From Rostratula benghalensis (Eukaryota; Chordata; Aves; Charadriiformes; Rostratulidae): a stretch of 64,000 nucleotides of DNA. Under the pieces are notes generated by a model. That model did no database searches, was not told the DNA's origin, and was given only the letters and a program-made list of their open reading frames with translations. A program made the translations under genes and the position numbers. Within the stretch, counting starts at the first letter, position 1. Each line of letters begins with the position of its first letter. Below, in pieces: positions 12,401-25,012 of this stretch. Location: NCBI GenBank assembly GCA_013399305.1, contig VXAI01000092.1:322372-386371 (forward strand). Direction: 5' to 3'.

Positions 12401-15400
12401 ATGAATTCCTGAGGGAGTTATTTTCTCTGAATCCATATTCACGTTGTTCTGAATGCAAAAGCTTAGCCTCTGCTAAGGAATCTTACGACAGTCAAGGGCC
12501 GTGACACTTCATTTGCTCTGCACCCGAAACTCCCACTGAAGCCAATTATTCAATCTAGTTTAACAAAGACCACAGCTTCTCTGGCTGTGCAATTGTTGGT
12601 AACCATCAACAAACTGATTCATCTAGTATTGGGCCAAATGTTACAAAATCTGTTTCTGAGTTCTTGTTTGTACCCCCATCATAAGATTACACCAAAATTA
12701 AAGCATGCAGTACTTGAACTAACTTCAAAGGCTGAGCTTGCACTTCTAGCTAGTTCAGCCTTTTTATTGGTTCATGTTTTCCATTTGGCTTCAACATCCT
12801 GTTCCTAACTGATGCCCTTCTAAAGTTTCATTTACAAATATTACGTCCCTGGTTAGTGAGCCATGCTAATTAATACTGTGGTGGAGGCTATGGATTATAG
12901 TAATCTCATGCCTCCTGCTTGGAAAAACACTGCAGTTTTTCCAGACGTTTACATGTAATGGCGTATTGAACATGGCCAAATTTGTCTTAGGAAAATATAT
13001 CCTGAACTCATTTAATCAAAATATATTTAACTAAGGTTGCTTATGCTGTTATCTATTGCCAGTTTTGTTAATCATGAAGCTCAAAAATTTCAGTGCAGTA
13101 GAAACCCGAGATCCACAATTTCCTAATTAGATTATTTCAAACAAAACAGTAAAGTTAAAACAGGCTGGTTTAAGTATACATATTTTTAAAAGTTTATGCC
13201 AATAACAAGTTTGTTAAAAAAGCACGAACAGATGATTTGACTACTTTCTGGAAGCCTCAGACGTCTGGCTGTGCCTCACCTTTCAAACCTGGGACCACAA
13301 TCTGACATGGATTTTAGCTCCACTGGGGATTTTGTAGTCAGGGACTCCCTGAGTGGCAGGACTTCAAGTGTTGCCAAATTTATGGTTGTAAAGAAAATCT
13401 ATCATATTTTTAGTAACATCAAACATTGAATAAAAGCTACATACTCTTTGCACAACATAGCAATCCTAAATCCATAGGTTTTGAAACACCAAAATAAACA
13501 AAAGCAATGGCGTTTTTCAGGAGGAGGGGATATCTTTTATTAGCCCAGGTGATGTAACTGGAAACAACAGACAAGCTCTTGGGCTCACAATTCATTCACC
13601 AGGTCATAAAGAGGTCAAGAAATAAATAACCTCTGGGGTACTTGTTATCTTGTTTCTGGTTTTAGTTGTGTTTGCAAACTCTCTTTTTTCAGTTTGGTTG
13701 ATGTGACTGCAGTGTGATGACACCAGTCACAACAGGTCTGAAAGAGACTCCCCCTACTCTTTCTAGACTATCATTTCAGACCTGGAAAGGAAGACTTGAC
13801 AACGTCTCACAGCACTTACCATGTCGTCACCTCAATGTGAATGAAAACAGACTAAACTGAGAGGTTTAGAAACTTGTAAGACAAGGTCTAAAAACTTGCC
13901 ACAGGAAACAAGAGCAAAAGTGGCACTTTACACCTAACCTGGGGCAGCCTTTTATTTTATCAGAGTGTGCTCTGCACTGTACTGCGTAAATCAAATAAAG
14001 GGCACAGATGTCTCTTGGTAACATCCGACAGCTGCAGATTTTTAGGTGTCATTCTCTCAGGGTGCAGTCCCTAACCTGAGCAGCTCACTCCTCTGCGAGG
14101 AGCCCACTGAGCCAAGAGCTGCCCAGAGCCTGTTGAGCCTAACCAAGGAATGGGCCAAACATAGTGACCAGTGGAGAGCAAGTCCAATCTTATATTTGGA
14201 GGAGGCTTTCCCACTTCATAGCAACTGTTTTAGACCCACAGGCAAGTTGGTCTGTCATTTTCTGTCAGAATGAATTCCTTGAACAAACCAATAGTTGTAT
14301 GAACAAGCAGCGCTTGGCCACTTCCCACTTTCCTGGAGGTCAGATAATAACTGGTCATATCTAGGAAAAACAGAAACTAACAAAAGGTCTGGTCTAAACC
14401 CTATTAAGGTATGAAGAACACTCCTTATTTCAATGGCTTTGGGCTACTGAAGGGTACCCATGAATCTTCTTCTCAGACTTACTGTAACACACCCACGATC
14501 AAGGAGGAGAGCACTGGTAAAGGTAGCTGGTGCTTGTGTGTACTGACCCACCAGGATGCTGGGCAGGCCACGTTGGCTGCCATACCATAGTTTCCATATG
14601 GTAGATGGTGTTCAGAGCTAGAGAATTTCACCTGGTGTGAAACCAAACCATGTCACAGCACATCAATCAAACTCTGCGCTCTGAAAAGGAGTGTGAAAAG
14701 CTTGACCTTTTGACCTCCTCCTGTGGTCCTTGCTTTCATTTTCAAAAGGAGGAGCTCTGCTCCCGTGTGGTTCATACCTGGACACTTGGAATGCTTGTGG
14801 CCAATATCTCATGGGCTGTCAGTGGCTGAGATGGGACTGTTGAGGCTGAATTACATGTAACAATTGCATGTGTCGACTGATTGATCAGAGCATTTGTCTG
14901 TAAAGGTAGTGTAACTCCACCAGGTCAAGGGGAAAACAAGGATGGGGAATGAAAAAACTTTCCCAGAGTAAGGCACCCCTATGCAAATACCAATGAGCAA
15001 AGGAGCAGCATAAAATTGTTGTCTTTGATGACTTTATTTCCGTTGCAGATGGGCTACATAACATTTAAAAACACAAAAGACAGAAAAATACTGGCATCAT
15101 TTAAAGGGCATTGAGGAAGGAAGAGGGACTGGAAGGAGGTGTTGCTGTGGGTGTGCTATTCTGTTTTTCTAAGAAATCAGATCATAATGTAAAATGCTTC
15201 TGGCAATCAATGATGAAGTTAGATTTGTCCAAGTTAAACTTTTAGGCAAGAACGACAATATAGAGAGTATCACTTGTTTAAAAATGCAGTTTATCTAAGG
15301 GTTTCCTGTTGCTAAAATAAGCAGTGTGCTTGTTTCAGATAAGCCCTCTGAACCTGAAGGACTCCAGAGTGAGAACAATTAATACAGAACCATACTCCAG

Positions 15401-16949
15401 AAAGGAAAGTGGGGGGAAAAGGTATCACATGAATGTTGAAGTCTCAGCTGTGGAACTTGGTTTGTTTTCTAGTTCTTGGGTCTTAGTACACACAACAGCC
15501 ATGTCTTGACCACAAGTTGTGAACTTGGGAAGTAGCTGAGTCTCTTTTTTTAACAGCATAGGTCATGACGGTACCAAACGCAGGATCATTCACGTAAACA
15601 TATCACTATTTCATGTGTATAAAAAGACTAAAATCCCACTCTTTACAAGTTGAACAAACATAAGAAATTTCTTTTTTTGACATTTTTCTATTTCAGAAGC
15701 ATGCATAAAATCAACAAAGGCTTGTGAAATCCCTGTCCGCTCCATTTATTCTGATTTGAACTTTTGCTTTTTTTCTCTCCTTTGTTTATAATGCCCTTTT
15801 GGAAGTACAAAAATATTTTTCTTCCCCCTACTAATTTTGACTTTTTCCATTGAGGAATCATTGGTTCACCCTCACTTTTTGTACAGCTGCCATTCCAATT
15901 CTGCTAAATAACTTCTTGTGCCACAATATCTTTGTTTGTTCCACAGCCCCACTGATTGATGTCGACACAGCCGTGGTAAGACAGTACGCGCTTAGTTAAT
16001 TTCTGGCAGGGAAACAGGAGGAGAAGCACAAATGTATGCATTTTCATATGTGGCCCACAACATTGTTTAACTTTTTTCTTTTGTGATAGAGAGGTAGATT
16101 TTATAATAAACTAAACTATTTAGGCGTTCAGCTGGCTCAGGGGGTTGCTGATGTCCCATGCGATCTTTTTCCAGTAGATTTTTGGTTCTAATTTGATCCA
16201 GATTATGACTATCTAAAGACTTTTTGTGGCATGTGCAAAATCACTTGATTGTCACAGGCCTGTTCCTAGTCGGCTCCAGTCCACACCACAGAAAGTACAG
16301 TGCTAAGTATCACAGCTGGCACTCTTTGTGGAAAAGACAAGGATTCATTGCCTAGATTTTCTCCCACTAAAGTCAGAGGTAAATTTTATTTTGAATTTCA
16401 GTGGTACACAAGCAAGAAATGATTTAGCATTAATGCCTGCCTTCTCTCCTCAAAAGATGATTCCTTTCAAGTGCACCATGAAGACGAGTCAACTATTGCT
16501 GGTGCTACAGCATTTTGGAGAGGGAAAGAGGACTGCAGTTTCTAGTTTGGTTAACTGTGGCACCTTTTGAGAAAGTAGTCTTAATATTCATGTCCAAACG
16601 ACAACTGAGGCAGGTGCCAGAAACTCCAGGGATTGGGAAAGAAGTAACTGCTGTTGTCTCTGTACTGTATGTCACAGTGTTTTCACGAGGTTTATTTCCT
16701 CTGATGGATTTGGATGCAAGGGGTCCACTTGGATTCAAAACCACGTTCAGCCATTATAACGCGTTCAGAAACTGGAGGGATAGGAGGCAACTCTGTGCAC
16801 TAACTTAATGGAGCTGATTATCTCTGCCCTCCTTCCACGGCTCTTCCTCCAATGTATCCTCTATCCTTTTTTTGTCCCTAATTTGCACAGTCCCGAACTG
16901 CCCTTCATGCAGAACAATAAGGACTTGGCTGTATATTCCACAGTAATGA

Positions 16950-17095
16950 CGTCAAAGAATAATAACAATTAGCACTTCATTTAGCATCTTAACTATAACA
17001 CAAAGATGCCTAGCCAGCAGTATCTCAGGCACATGGGGAAACTGATCACATAGAAAAGAATTTAATGACCTGGCCAGCCATGAAGTAAGCTATTG
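16950..17095 (-). repeat. Possible MIR-family relic
   Basis: Weak MIR landmarks occur in reverse orientation: AATAATAACAATTAGCACTT, then ACATGGGGAAACTGATCACA, then a TTTAATGACCTGGCCAGCCA-like segment, resembling 'gggaaactgaggcacagag ... ttaagtgacttgcccagggtca'. Divergence is high and chance resemblance is possible. Confidence 0.35.
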
Positions 17096-18271
17096 AAAAC
17101 AGCAATCAAGACTTTTTTACTTGTAGACCTAGGTCCATCCACCAAACTCTTCTGTCTCACCAAGACTGACGTTTATAGGAAAATTCCTCATATATAATTT
17201 ACAATGCTAGTAGCCATGAAACCTGCTACGCTGTTATTCCAATTAATTTCGTATCCCTTTTTCTGACATTGCGTAATTCTAGGACAAGTTGAGAGAAGAT
17301 TTTAAGATTCCCTAGACAACTCTCCCTGCCATTTCTTTTCTGGTCTCACCAAATGACTTCATGAGCTTGCTTCAGGAATAGCAGCACCCTTGTGGACTGG
17401 GGTCTTTCCTTAGACCCACCTCCTCATCAGGTTACAGATATATCTAGTCATTCTTTCTGCATGACATCATTAACATTTGGCTTTTTGTGTTAATCCACAC
17501 AGGAAAAACTCTTGCACGGACATTCTTCATTTCAGTCTCAACAATTCTAATGGTTTGAGGAACGTTGTCCAAATTCCATCTATTCAGACTCCTGTGGCAA
17601 GTTCTCCCAGCTTGTAGCTGTGGCTGTATGAATTCTCTCTGCAATTTTCTACTCCCACTTTCTTCTTCTTTAATTCCATCAAAGGAAAAGCAACTTCTCT
17701 TCAGTTTTAAGGGCCCATCTTCTCTTGTCATTTGATGTCAGGACTTGCTAGTTTTGGCAAGGGAGTGCAAGGTTTGCTGAATCCTCCTCGCTGCTCAGGA
17801 GTGGCTTCAGTTTTTTCAAGGCAGGAAATTAATGGGATTTAGTGTAAATCCCACAGAAACTCCCCAGGGATGGAAACAATGACAATACTATATGGTCATT
17901 AGGTGGAAACCCTGGGCAAAATACTTGTGTGTCTCATTCCCAAGAAGGGTACAAAAACTGGCTAAGGGATATCTAGAAAGGATTACAAACTAATTGATAT
18001 GTTTCTAAGAATGCCCATTCTTAGCAAACTCTACAGAGATTATTAATTCATGTATTCTGGGATTATGGCCTTTTGGGCTTGATGGACATTCCAGAGAACT
18101 GGAAAAGTGACTGATGTGTGAGAAGGGTGGAGGGCACTGGTTTGCTGGGGAAGTGGTGGGTCAGTGAGCAGGTAGCATTGCGATGCCGGTCTTGGCTGTG
18201 TAATAGGCAGTGCTGGCATGAGGGGACTGGTTTGGCCTGGCTTGGCCCAGCAGGCCTCGCTGAGGGCACTC

Positions 18272-18560
18272 CATTGGAAGGGACTTTAAGGATCGTCGAG
18301 TCCAACTGCCCTGCCAAGGGCAGGGACACCTCCTGCTAGACCAGGCTGCTCAAAGCCACATCCAACCAGGCCTTGAACACTTCCAGCAATGGGGTATCTG
18401 TAATTCTCCCTGTTCCTGTGTCTCACCACTTTCATGCCTGGAGACAGCTTCCTCAGCCTGCTCTCATGGGCCCCAGCCCCTCACCATCCCCAGGGCCCTG
18501 GGCCAGGGCCACTCCTCCAATGTCCTTCCATGGGCTGGGGCGACCAGGAGGGGACAGAGT
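18272..18560 (-). mobile_element. CR1 LINE 3' fragment
   Basis: The top strand reads TTGGAAGGGACTTTAAGGAT, then CGTCGAGTCCAACTGCCCTG, GGGCAGGGACACCTCCTGCT, AGACCAGGCTGCTCAAAGCC and CCAGGCCTTGAACACTTCCA. This is the antisense of the CR1 3' region, longer than the copy at 8320 and lacking the terminal octamer. It abuts the COX6C CpG island. The boundary near 18560 is approximate. Confidence 0.9.
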
Positions 18561-18827
18561 CCAGGTGCAGTCATCAAGGCACCAAATAAGAGAGACTCTT
18601 TTTTACTGCAGTTTTTCTTGTTTCCTTGTTTCTTTTTTTTTTAAAGTGCTTATTGCCCAAATCTTGAAAAGAACTCATAACTTTGCCGAGTGCACTGTGG
18701 GGAGAGACCGGGTGCCAGGCCAGCCCACAAGGCACTCGCGGTTGAGCGCCGTGGGCGTTGGGCGCCCGCGAGGCCTGAGGAGACAGGGCCTTCACGGAGC
18801 GTGGCACCGACCCTCTCCGGGGTGGGC

Positions 18828-18944
18828 TTCCCGCCCGTTCCCCTCCCTTCCCGCCCGTTCCCGCCCGTTCCCCTCCCTTCCCGCCCGTTCCCCTCCGTTC
18901 CCCTCCCTTCCCGCCCGTTCCCGCCCGTTCCCGCCCGTTCCCCT
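18828..18944. repeat. 10-bp tandem array of TTCCCGCCCG / TTCCCCTCCC units
   Basis: There are eleven full 10-bp units in register from 18828 to 18937, and a partial twelfth. Six read TTCCCGCCCG, four read TTCCCCTCCC and one reads TTCCCCTCCG. Complementary strands of the first type read CGGGCGGGAA, which combines an Sp1-type GC box with an E2F-like GCGGGAA core. Overlapping open frames on both strands (18373-19011 plus, 18574-19053 minus) are by-products of the repeat. Confidence 0.95.
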
Positions 18945-19046
18945 TTACGACGCCCGACGGCGTGAAGCAAACCGTCCCTCGCCCGGGGCGCGCGCGCGTT
19001 GCCTCGTTTGAGCCCAGCCGCGCGCCGTAGCCCGGCCGCTCCCTCC

Positions 19047-19058
19047 CGCGCATGCGTG
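19047..19058. promoter_or_regulatory. COX6C: NRF-1-type binding site
   Basis: CGCGCATGCGTG matches the NRF-1 consensus YGCGCAYGCGCR at all but the eleventh base. NRF-1 is known to drive nuclear genes for cytochrome c oxidase subunits. The site lies about 60 bp upstream of the probable first splice donor, at or near the expected transcription start. Confidence 0.7.
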
Positions 19059-19059
19059 G

Positions 19060-19119
19060 AGGCGCAGTCGCAGAGGTGCCCGGCTGGCGGGGCGGGAGGA
19101 CGTTGGTGCCCGCGCTGAG
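19060..19119 (+). other. COX6C: COX6C non-coding exon 1 (3' boundary only)
   Basis: A CTGAG|GTGAGG donor at 19120 fits the end of a short 5' UTR exon. It would splice to 20147, where a pyrimidine tract ending TTTTAG precedes 14 nt of leader and the ATG. The 5' end is a guess, since no start site can be read from sequence. Confidence 0.5.
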
Positions 19120-20160
19120 GTGAGGCCGTGCTCCTGCCCGCCCCCGCCCTGCCCGCCCCTCGCCTCCCCGCTGCCGGTCCCCCTCGCCTCCCCGCTGCCG
19201 GTCCCCCTCACCCCGCCTCGTCCTGACGGTACCCGCTGCCGCTCTTCCTTCGGCCGCGGCCCATCGCCTCAGCCCGTGACCTCTGCGCGTCCCTGAGAGT
19301 GGCGGAGGCGGGCCCTGCGGCGGCGAGCGCCCTGCTGGAGGGCAAAGAGAGCCCGGGGAGCCTTCTCTGAAGGGAAACCGGCGCGGGGCTTGTCTCAGCC
19401 TGGCTACGGCGGCAGTGGGTCCGGAGAGGGGCCTATCTGCGGTGGTTCCTCTTCAGTGTGAGAGGCGAGTGGTGGTGCGGGGCTGTGGCAGCACCCAGGG
19501 CGCTGGGGACAGCTAGGCCGCCTCCTGGGTTTCGCTCCCCGGCTCTCTGCTGCTGGAGGCCGCACAGAGGGCAGCGGGGCCTGGGAGCCGCTCCTTGTCC
19601 AGTCAGACTTTATGTATAAGGAGAGCTGCTTGCTTCAGGCCCTGTAGGTTTTTAGTAAAATCTTACCGAACAGGGAAAAAAATTCCTTTAATGAAATGGA
19701 GTGTGCATTTATTAAAAAACCCCACAATCACAAACCACAAAACTAGTTAAGGAGGCGTATGCTTTTCCTTAGAAATGAATAAAATGCAGTCAACGTTCTG
19801 AATGTGTTCTGATGTAGACACCAGGGCAGCAGGCCTGAAGATGAAGACCCTGCAGGGAGGAAAGGGTTTAGGATGAACAAGGAAAGGCCAGTCTTAATTC
19901 TATGAGTATTGGATGTAAGCAGTATAAAAACTTGCTCAGATTCATGTCATAAATAGATTGTTTGTGAATGTTGTCCCTTAAATAGTTTTATTGAGAAGTA
20001 AAATAGAGCAGGACTGCTGTTGCTTATGTTGTGAAGGTGATTATTGCACAGTAGAAAAAAACACGGCCTTTCTAGAGTACAGGTACAGAAAGTTATTTAA
20101 GTAGAGTTTCTCGTCCCACAGTTCTCTCTTTTTTGTTTTCTTTTAGGAAATACAGTCACC

Positions 20161-22105
<1,945 letters not shown>

Positions 22106-22215
22106 TGGCAACCTGCATTTACAGGTAATGAGCTCCTCTGCATTAGAACAAGAGTAAGCTTGATTGTTTCAGTGAAACGTTGTGCTTCTATTTGGAGGGT
22201 CTTCTTTTTTGATCG

Positions 22216-22221
22216 AATAAA
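22216..22221 (+). promoter_or_regulatory. COX6C: Possible proximal (intronic) COX6C poly(A) signal
   Basis: An AATAAA lies 111 nt after the stop codon, just inside the UTR intron. If used, it would give a short-UTR mRNA with the same protein. Only the hexamer supports it. Confidence 0.35.
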
Positions 22222-23264
22222 AATGTGCTCTCAAAGGTAAAAGGATACAAATTGCACTCGAGACCTCTGAGTAATAAAACCCATGAAGAATCCAGGGACT
22301 GGGAAACAGGGAGTAAGGGCAGAATAGAGAGCTCCTGAATACCCTTTGGTTTAACTGGTGTGATACTGGTGAATTGCCCAGAGTGAGGCTGGGCCTTTCC
22401 CTCCTCACACGGCAGTGGAGAAGAGGGAAAGCTTTTGTATTAAGCTCTAAGATTTGCCCGGTATCACTGTTCTGTTGATGCTGTCACATCTTGAACTGCT
22501 TGGCTTGGGGCTGTCTCTGTCAGCTACTTACCTACTTGTGGTGGAACAGTGAAAGAAAAGGGAGAGGCTCTTTCTCTCTCATACCATCCATCTTAGTGTA
22601 TGAAACAAAGACAACTTCCACACATCCTTTTGTCTTCTGAAGTTGGTGAGTGGGGGAAGCTAACTCATCATGAGGGGAAATATATTTAAATGCATACATA
22701 TGTATGTATAAAATCACAACAGCATACAGTTCTGTGTACTGATACTCAGGTTTTTGTCGTACTTGAACTTGAAAACAACTTTGCTCATGATGATATTTTC
22801 CTAGCACTTTTGTTTGAAGATTGCCAGGCTTTTTTCTCCCTTACTTGTTGTCCTAACACCAGGGAAAAGAAGTCTTGATTTCAACCGTGTTATAGTTATT
22901 AATAAGCACACTCACTGCAAACTCAATAAAGAATTCCTCCGCCTTTCTTGATCCAAATTTCTTACATTGAGTTCTCTGCTTCACTTAAAATGGCTTCAAG
23001 CTAATCAAGAACGATAGCTTTTTCATTCTTTTGGAATGTTTTCATATTGTGATCACAACATGATAATCTGTGGCTCTAATTATCCTGGCCAGCTGGATTT
23101 TCTCAGCCTGTTTGCTTAAAGGAGCAAGATTGAATAAAAAAAAAAAGATTTGTACTTAACACTATTAATACTAAATTCTGTTCTGTCACAATCTACAACT
23201 ATCGGGTTTCTGCATAACACAATGACAAGAAAAAAGCAGAGCTCCACCTCTTGTAACAAATTTA

Positions 23265-23333
23265 AAAAGAAAAAAAAAGGTGGCAGTCCTTCTGGTAGTC
23301 TTGGGGGGGGGGTGTTAGCTTTTTTTTTTTTTA
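23265..23333 (+). repeat. A-run, G-run and T-run cluster
   Basis: AAAAAGAAAAAAAAGG, a run of ten G (near 23304-23313) and a run of twelve T follow each other within 70 bp. It is a simple low-complexity patch. Confidence 0.8.
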
Positions 23334-24884
23334 AGAGGGGGAAACTTTGTTTTTCAATTATGACTGCAACTAAATAAATAATAAAATTATAAATTTACCT
23401 GTTTTTAATCCTCATAATTCTGCCTCAGGTTTGATCCTGTAGCTAATACATAGGCACTTTTAAACTTAAGACACTAGAATTGCATTCCTTAGTCAGGTGG
23501 CCTTCATCAGAGTATTCTGAAAGGCCATCTGGTGGTAAAATCATTTGAAACAAACACTGTCAACAAGGATGCATGTTGAATATTTAATTGGAATCATGAA
23601 CAGGATTTTTTTTTCAGTACAAATAGAGCTCTCAGCAGTTTATGTTCCCATTTGCAATTAAAAAAAAAAGTTGCACATTGTGTGCACCTGTTAAAATTAA
23701 ATGTTTCCTAAACGTGTCTTCCATTCCTTAATTACACCAGCTCAAAAGAAAAATGTGAAAGACAAAGCCTTTATATGCAATTTTGTTGGAAGTGCTGATG
23801 CTTCTTATTCCTTAGCCTATTTAGATAAGAACTTATATTTTTCACTCTTTCATAGTAGAAGGAGTTGGGTTTTTCTCATGTGTGTCTGCACATGAATACA
23901 TAAGTAGAAGAAGGGGAAAACAATGCCAGTGTTTCAAATGTTCTGAAAAGACTGTGAAAAGAGCAAGTACGTAGAACAGATGGAAGCCATTTTCATTTGC
24001 TTCAGTAGCTTAAATCTTAGGGAGTTGGATGGAGGCTGAATTTGATGGTATTTCTGCTACAGTGGTCGTGCATGGTCTACATCTCTCATTTTGTTGGACT
24101 GTGTTCTGTGTGTGGCAGTGAATACAGAGGTTGAACCCCATGGAGTACTCGCTCTGGAATGGGTACTTGGCTCCAGAACGGGGGAAGGGGCAGGGCAGGG
24201 AGGAGAATTCCTGAGTGAAGGTGTTAGCCTGGAGCTCTGCACCGCGGTTGTTCCTGCTGGGTGTGTAGGCAACTTGGTACCAAAATGTGAATTGATGCTG
24301 TTTCACCTACTTGGCAGGGACTTTGTGTGGTGATGCTGATAATGGAAACCAAGCACAAGGATAAATTTGAAGGGTCTCTGAGCTCTGCAGTGTGCTCGGT
24401 ACTAGAACAGGGGGCAAGCTGAGAGTTCAGTGCTAACCACTTGCATGACTCTTGTCATGGAGTGCAGCTGGTCTTGGATCACCTTCAATATAATGTGGAG
24501 AAGCAATTTGGATTTGGTTTTCTTCCTTCCTTGGTAGGTTGCCTACACCACTTGTTTCCTCTCTGGCTCCTATCTGAAAGCTGCATTCCTTTCTCTTTCA
24601 GGCCCTTAGCAAGATTGATTCAGTTATCAGTGCAGCATGCACAGTGAAGCTGACGTGCTGAGCAGTATTGTTCCAGCTCTTGATTTGTTCCATGTTTCAC
24701 TTCTGTTTGCCACGTGAAGGGTGTGTGAATCTTAAACCATCAGGAAATAACAGGGGGAATTCCTCTAGACTAAACCACCACATACACATTTCTCTCTCTT
24801 GCTTTGCATTCATACGTACTATCATGTTTTCCTTAGACCATAAAGATTGTCCAACACAACTTAATTTTTTTTTTTATCTTGCAG

Positions 24885-25012
24885 ATCCCTTTCAGTCTAA
24901 GGAGACTTGATGACCGAACCTTATTTGTTCACTGAACTGTAAAGTGTAGTGCACTTCAGTGCATGGCACGCTCTACCCTAACTCAAGAAATAAAATACAT
25001 ATGTCAGTGGCG
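24885..25012 (+). other. COX6C: COX6C terminal 3' UTR exon
   Basis: The exon starts after TTTTTATCTTGCAG and runs to a cleavage site inferred about 15-20 nt after the AATAAA at 24989-24994. It is non-coding. Human COX6C also keeps its 3' end in a separate exon, which supports the model. Confidence 0.7.
24989..24994 (+). promoter_or_regulatory. COX6C: COX6C poly(A) signal
   Basis: Canonical AATAAA, followed within 40 nt by a GT-rich stretch (GTCAGTGGCGCGTAGTTGTC). Confidence 0.75.

Larger units (their letters stand above)
6046..18271. other. Gene-free interval between RGS22 and the COX6C promoter
   Basis: This is about 12 kb of AT-rich sequence with many stops. Open frames are short (under about 120 codons) and lack splice sites or recognisable protein features. 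It contains a CR1 fragment (8320-8440), a CA repeat (7868-7890), an A-run with GA repeat (9422-9446), a TA/CA-rich patch (about 11310-11435) and a possible MIR-like relic (about 16950-17095). I see no RNA gene that I can support. Confidence 0.5.
18690..19610. promoter_or_regulatory. COX6C: CpG island and COX6C promoter region
   Basis: Dense CpG and high GC stand out sharply from the AT-rich flanks. The region contains a 10-bp GC-box-like array (18828-18944), an NRF-1-type site (19047-19058), a GC box (GGGGCGGGA near 19088) and a GTGAGG splice donor at 19120. I see no TATA box. It looks like a TATA-less housekeeping promoter. Whether it also starts a divergent transcript cannot be told from sequence alone. 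Confidence 0.8.
22125..24884 (+). other. COX6C 3' UTR intron
   Basis: This 2.76-kb intron lies within the 3' UTR, flanked by CAG|GTAATG and a pyrimidine tract ending TCTTGCAG. It has AATAAA hexamers at 22216-22221 and about 22926-22931, and a homopolymer cluster at 23265-23333. No coding exon is supported. Confidence 0.65.

Noticed and set aside
18373..19053. Long overlapping open frames on both strands (212 and 159 codons) with repeated PFPSLPAR / GKGGERAGTG peptides
   Set aside because: They are by-products of the GC-rich 10-bp array and CpG island. The repeated peptides follow the DNA repeat, and there is no start, splice or family support.
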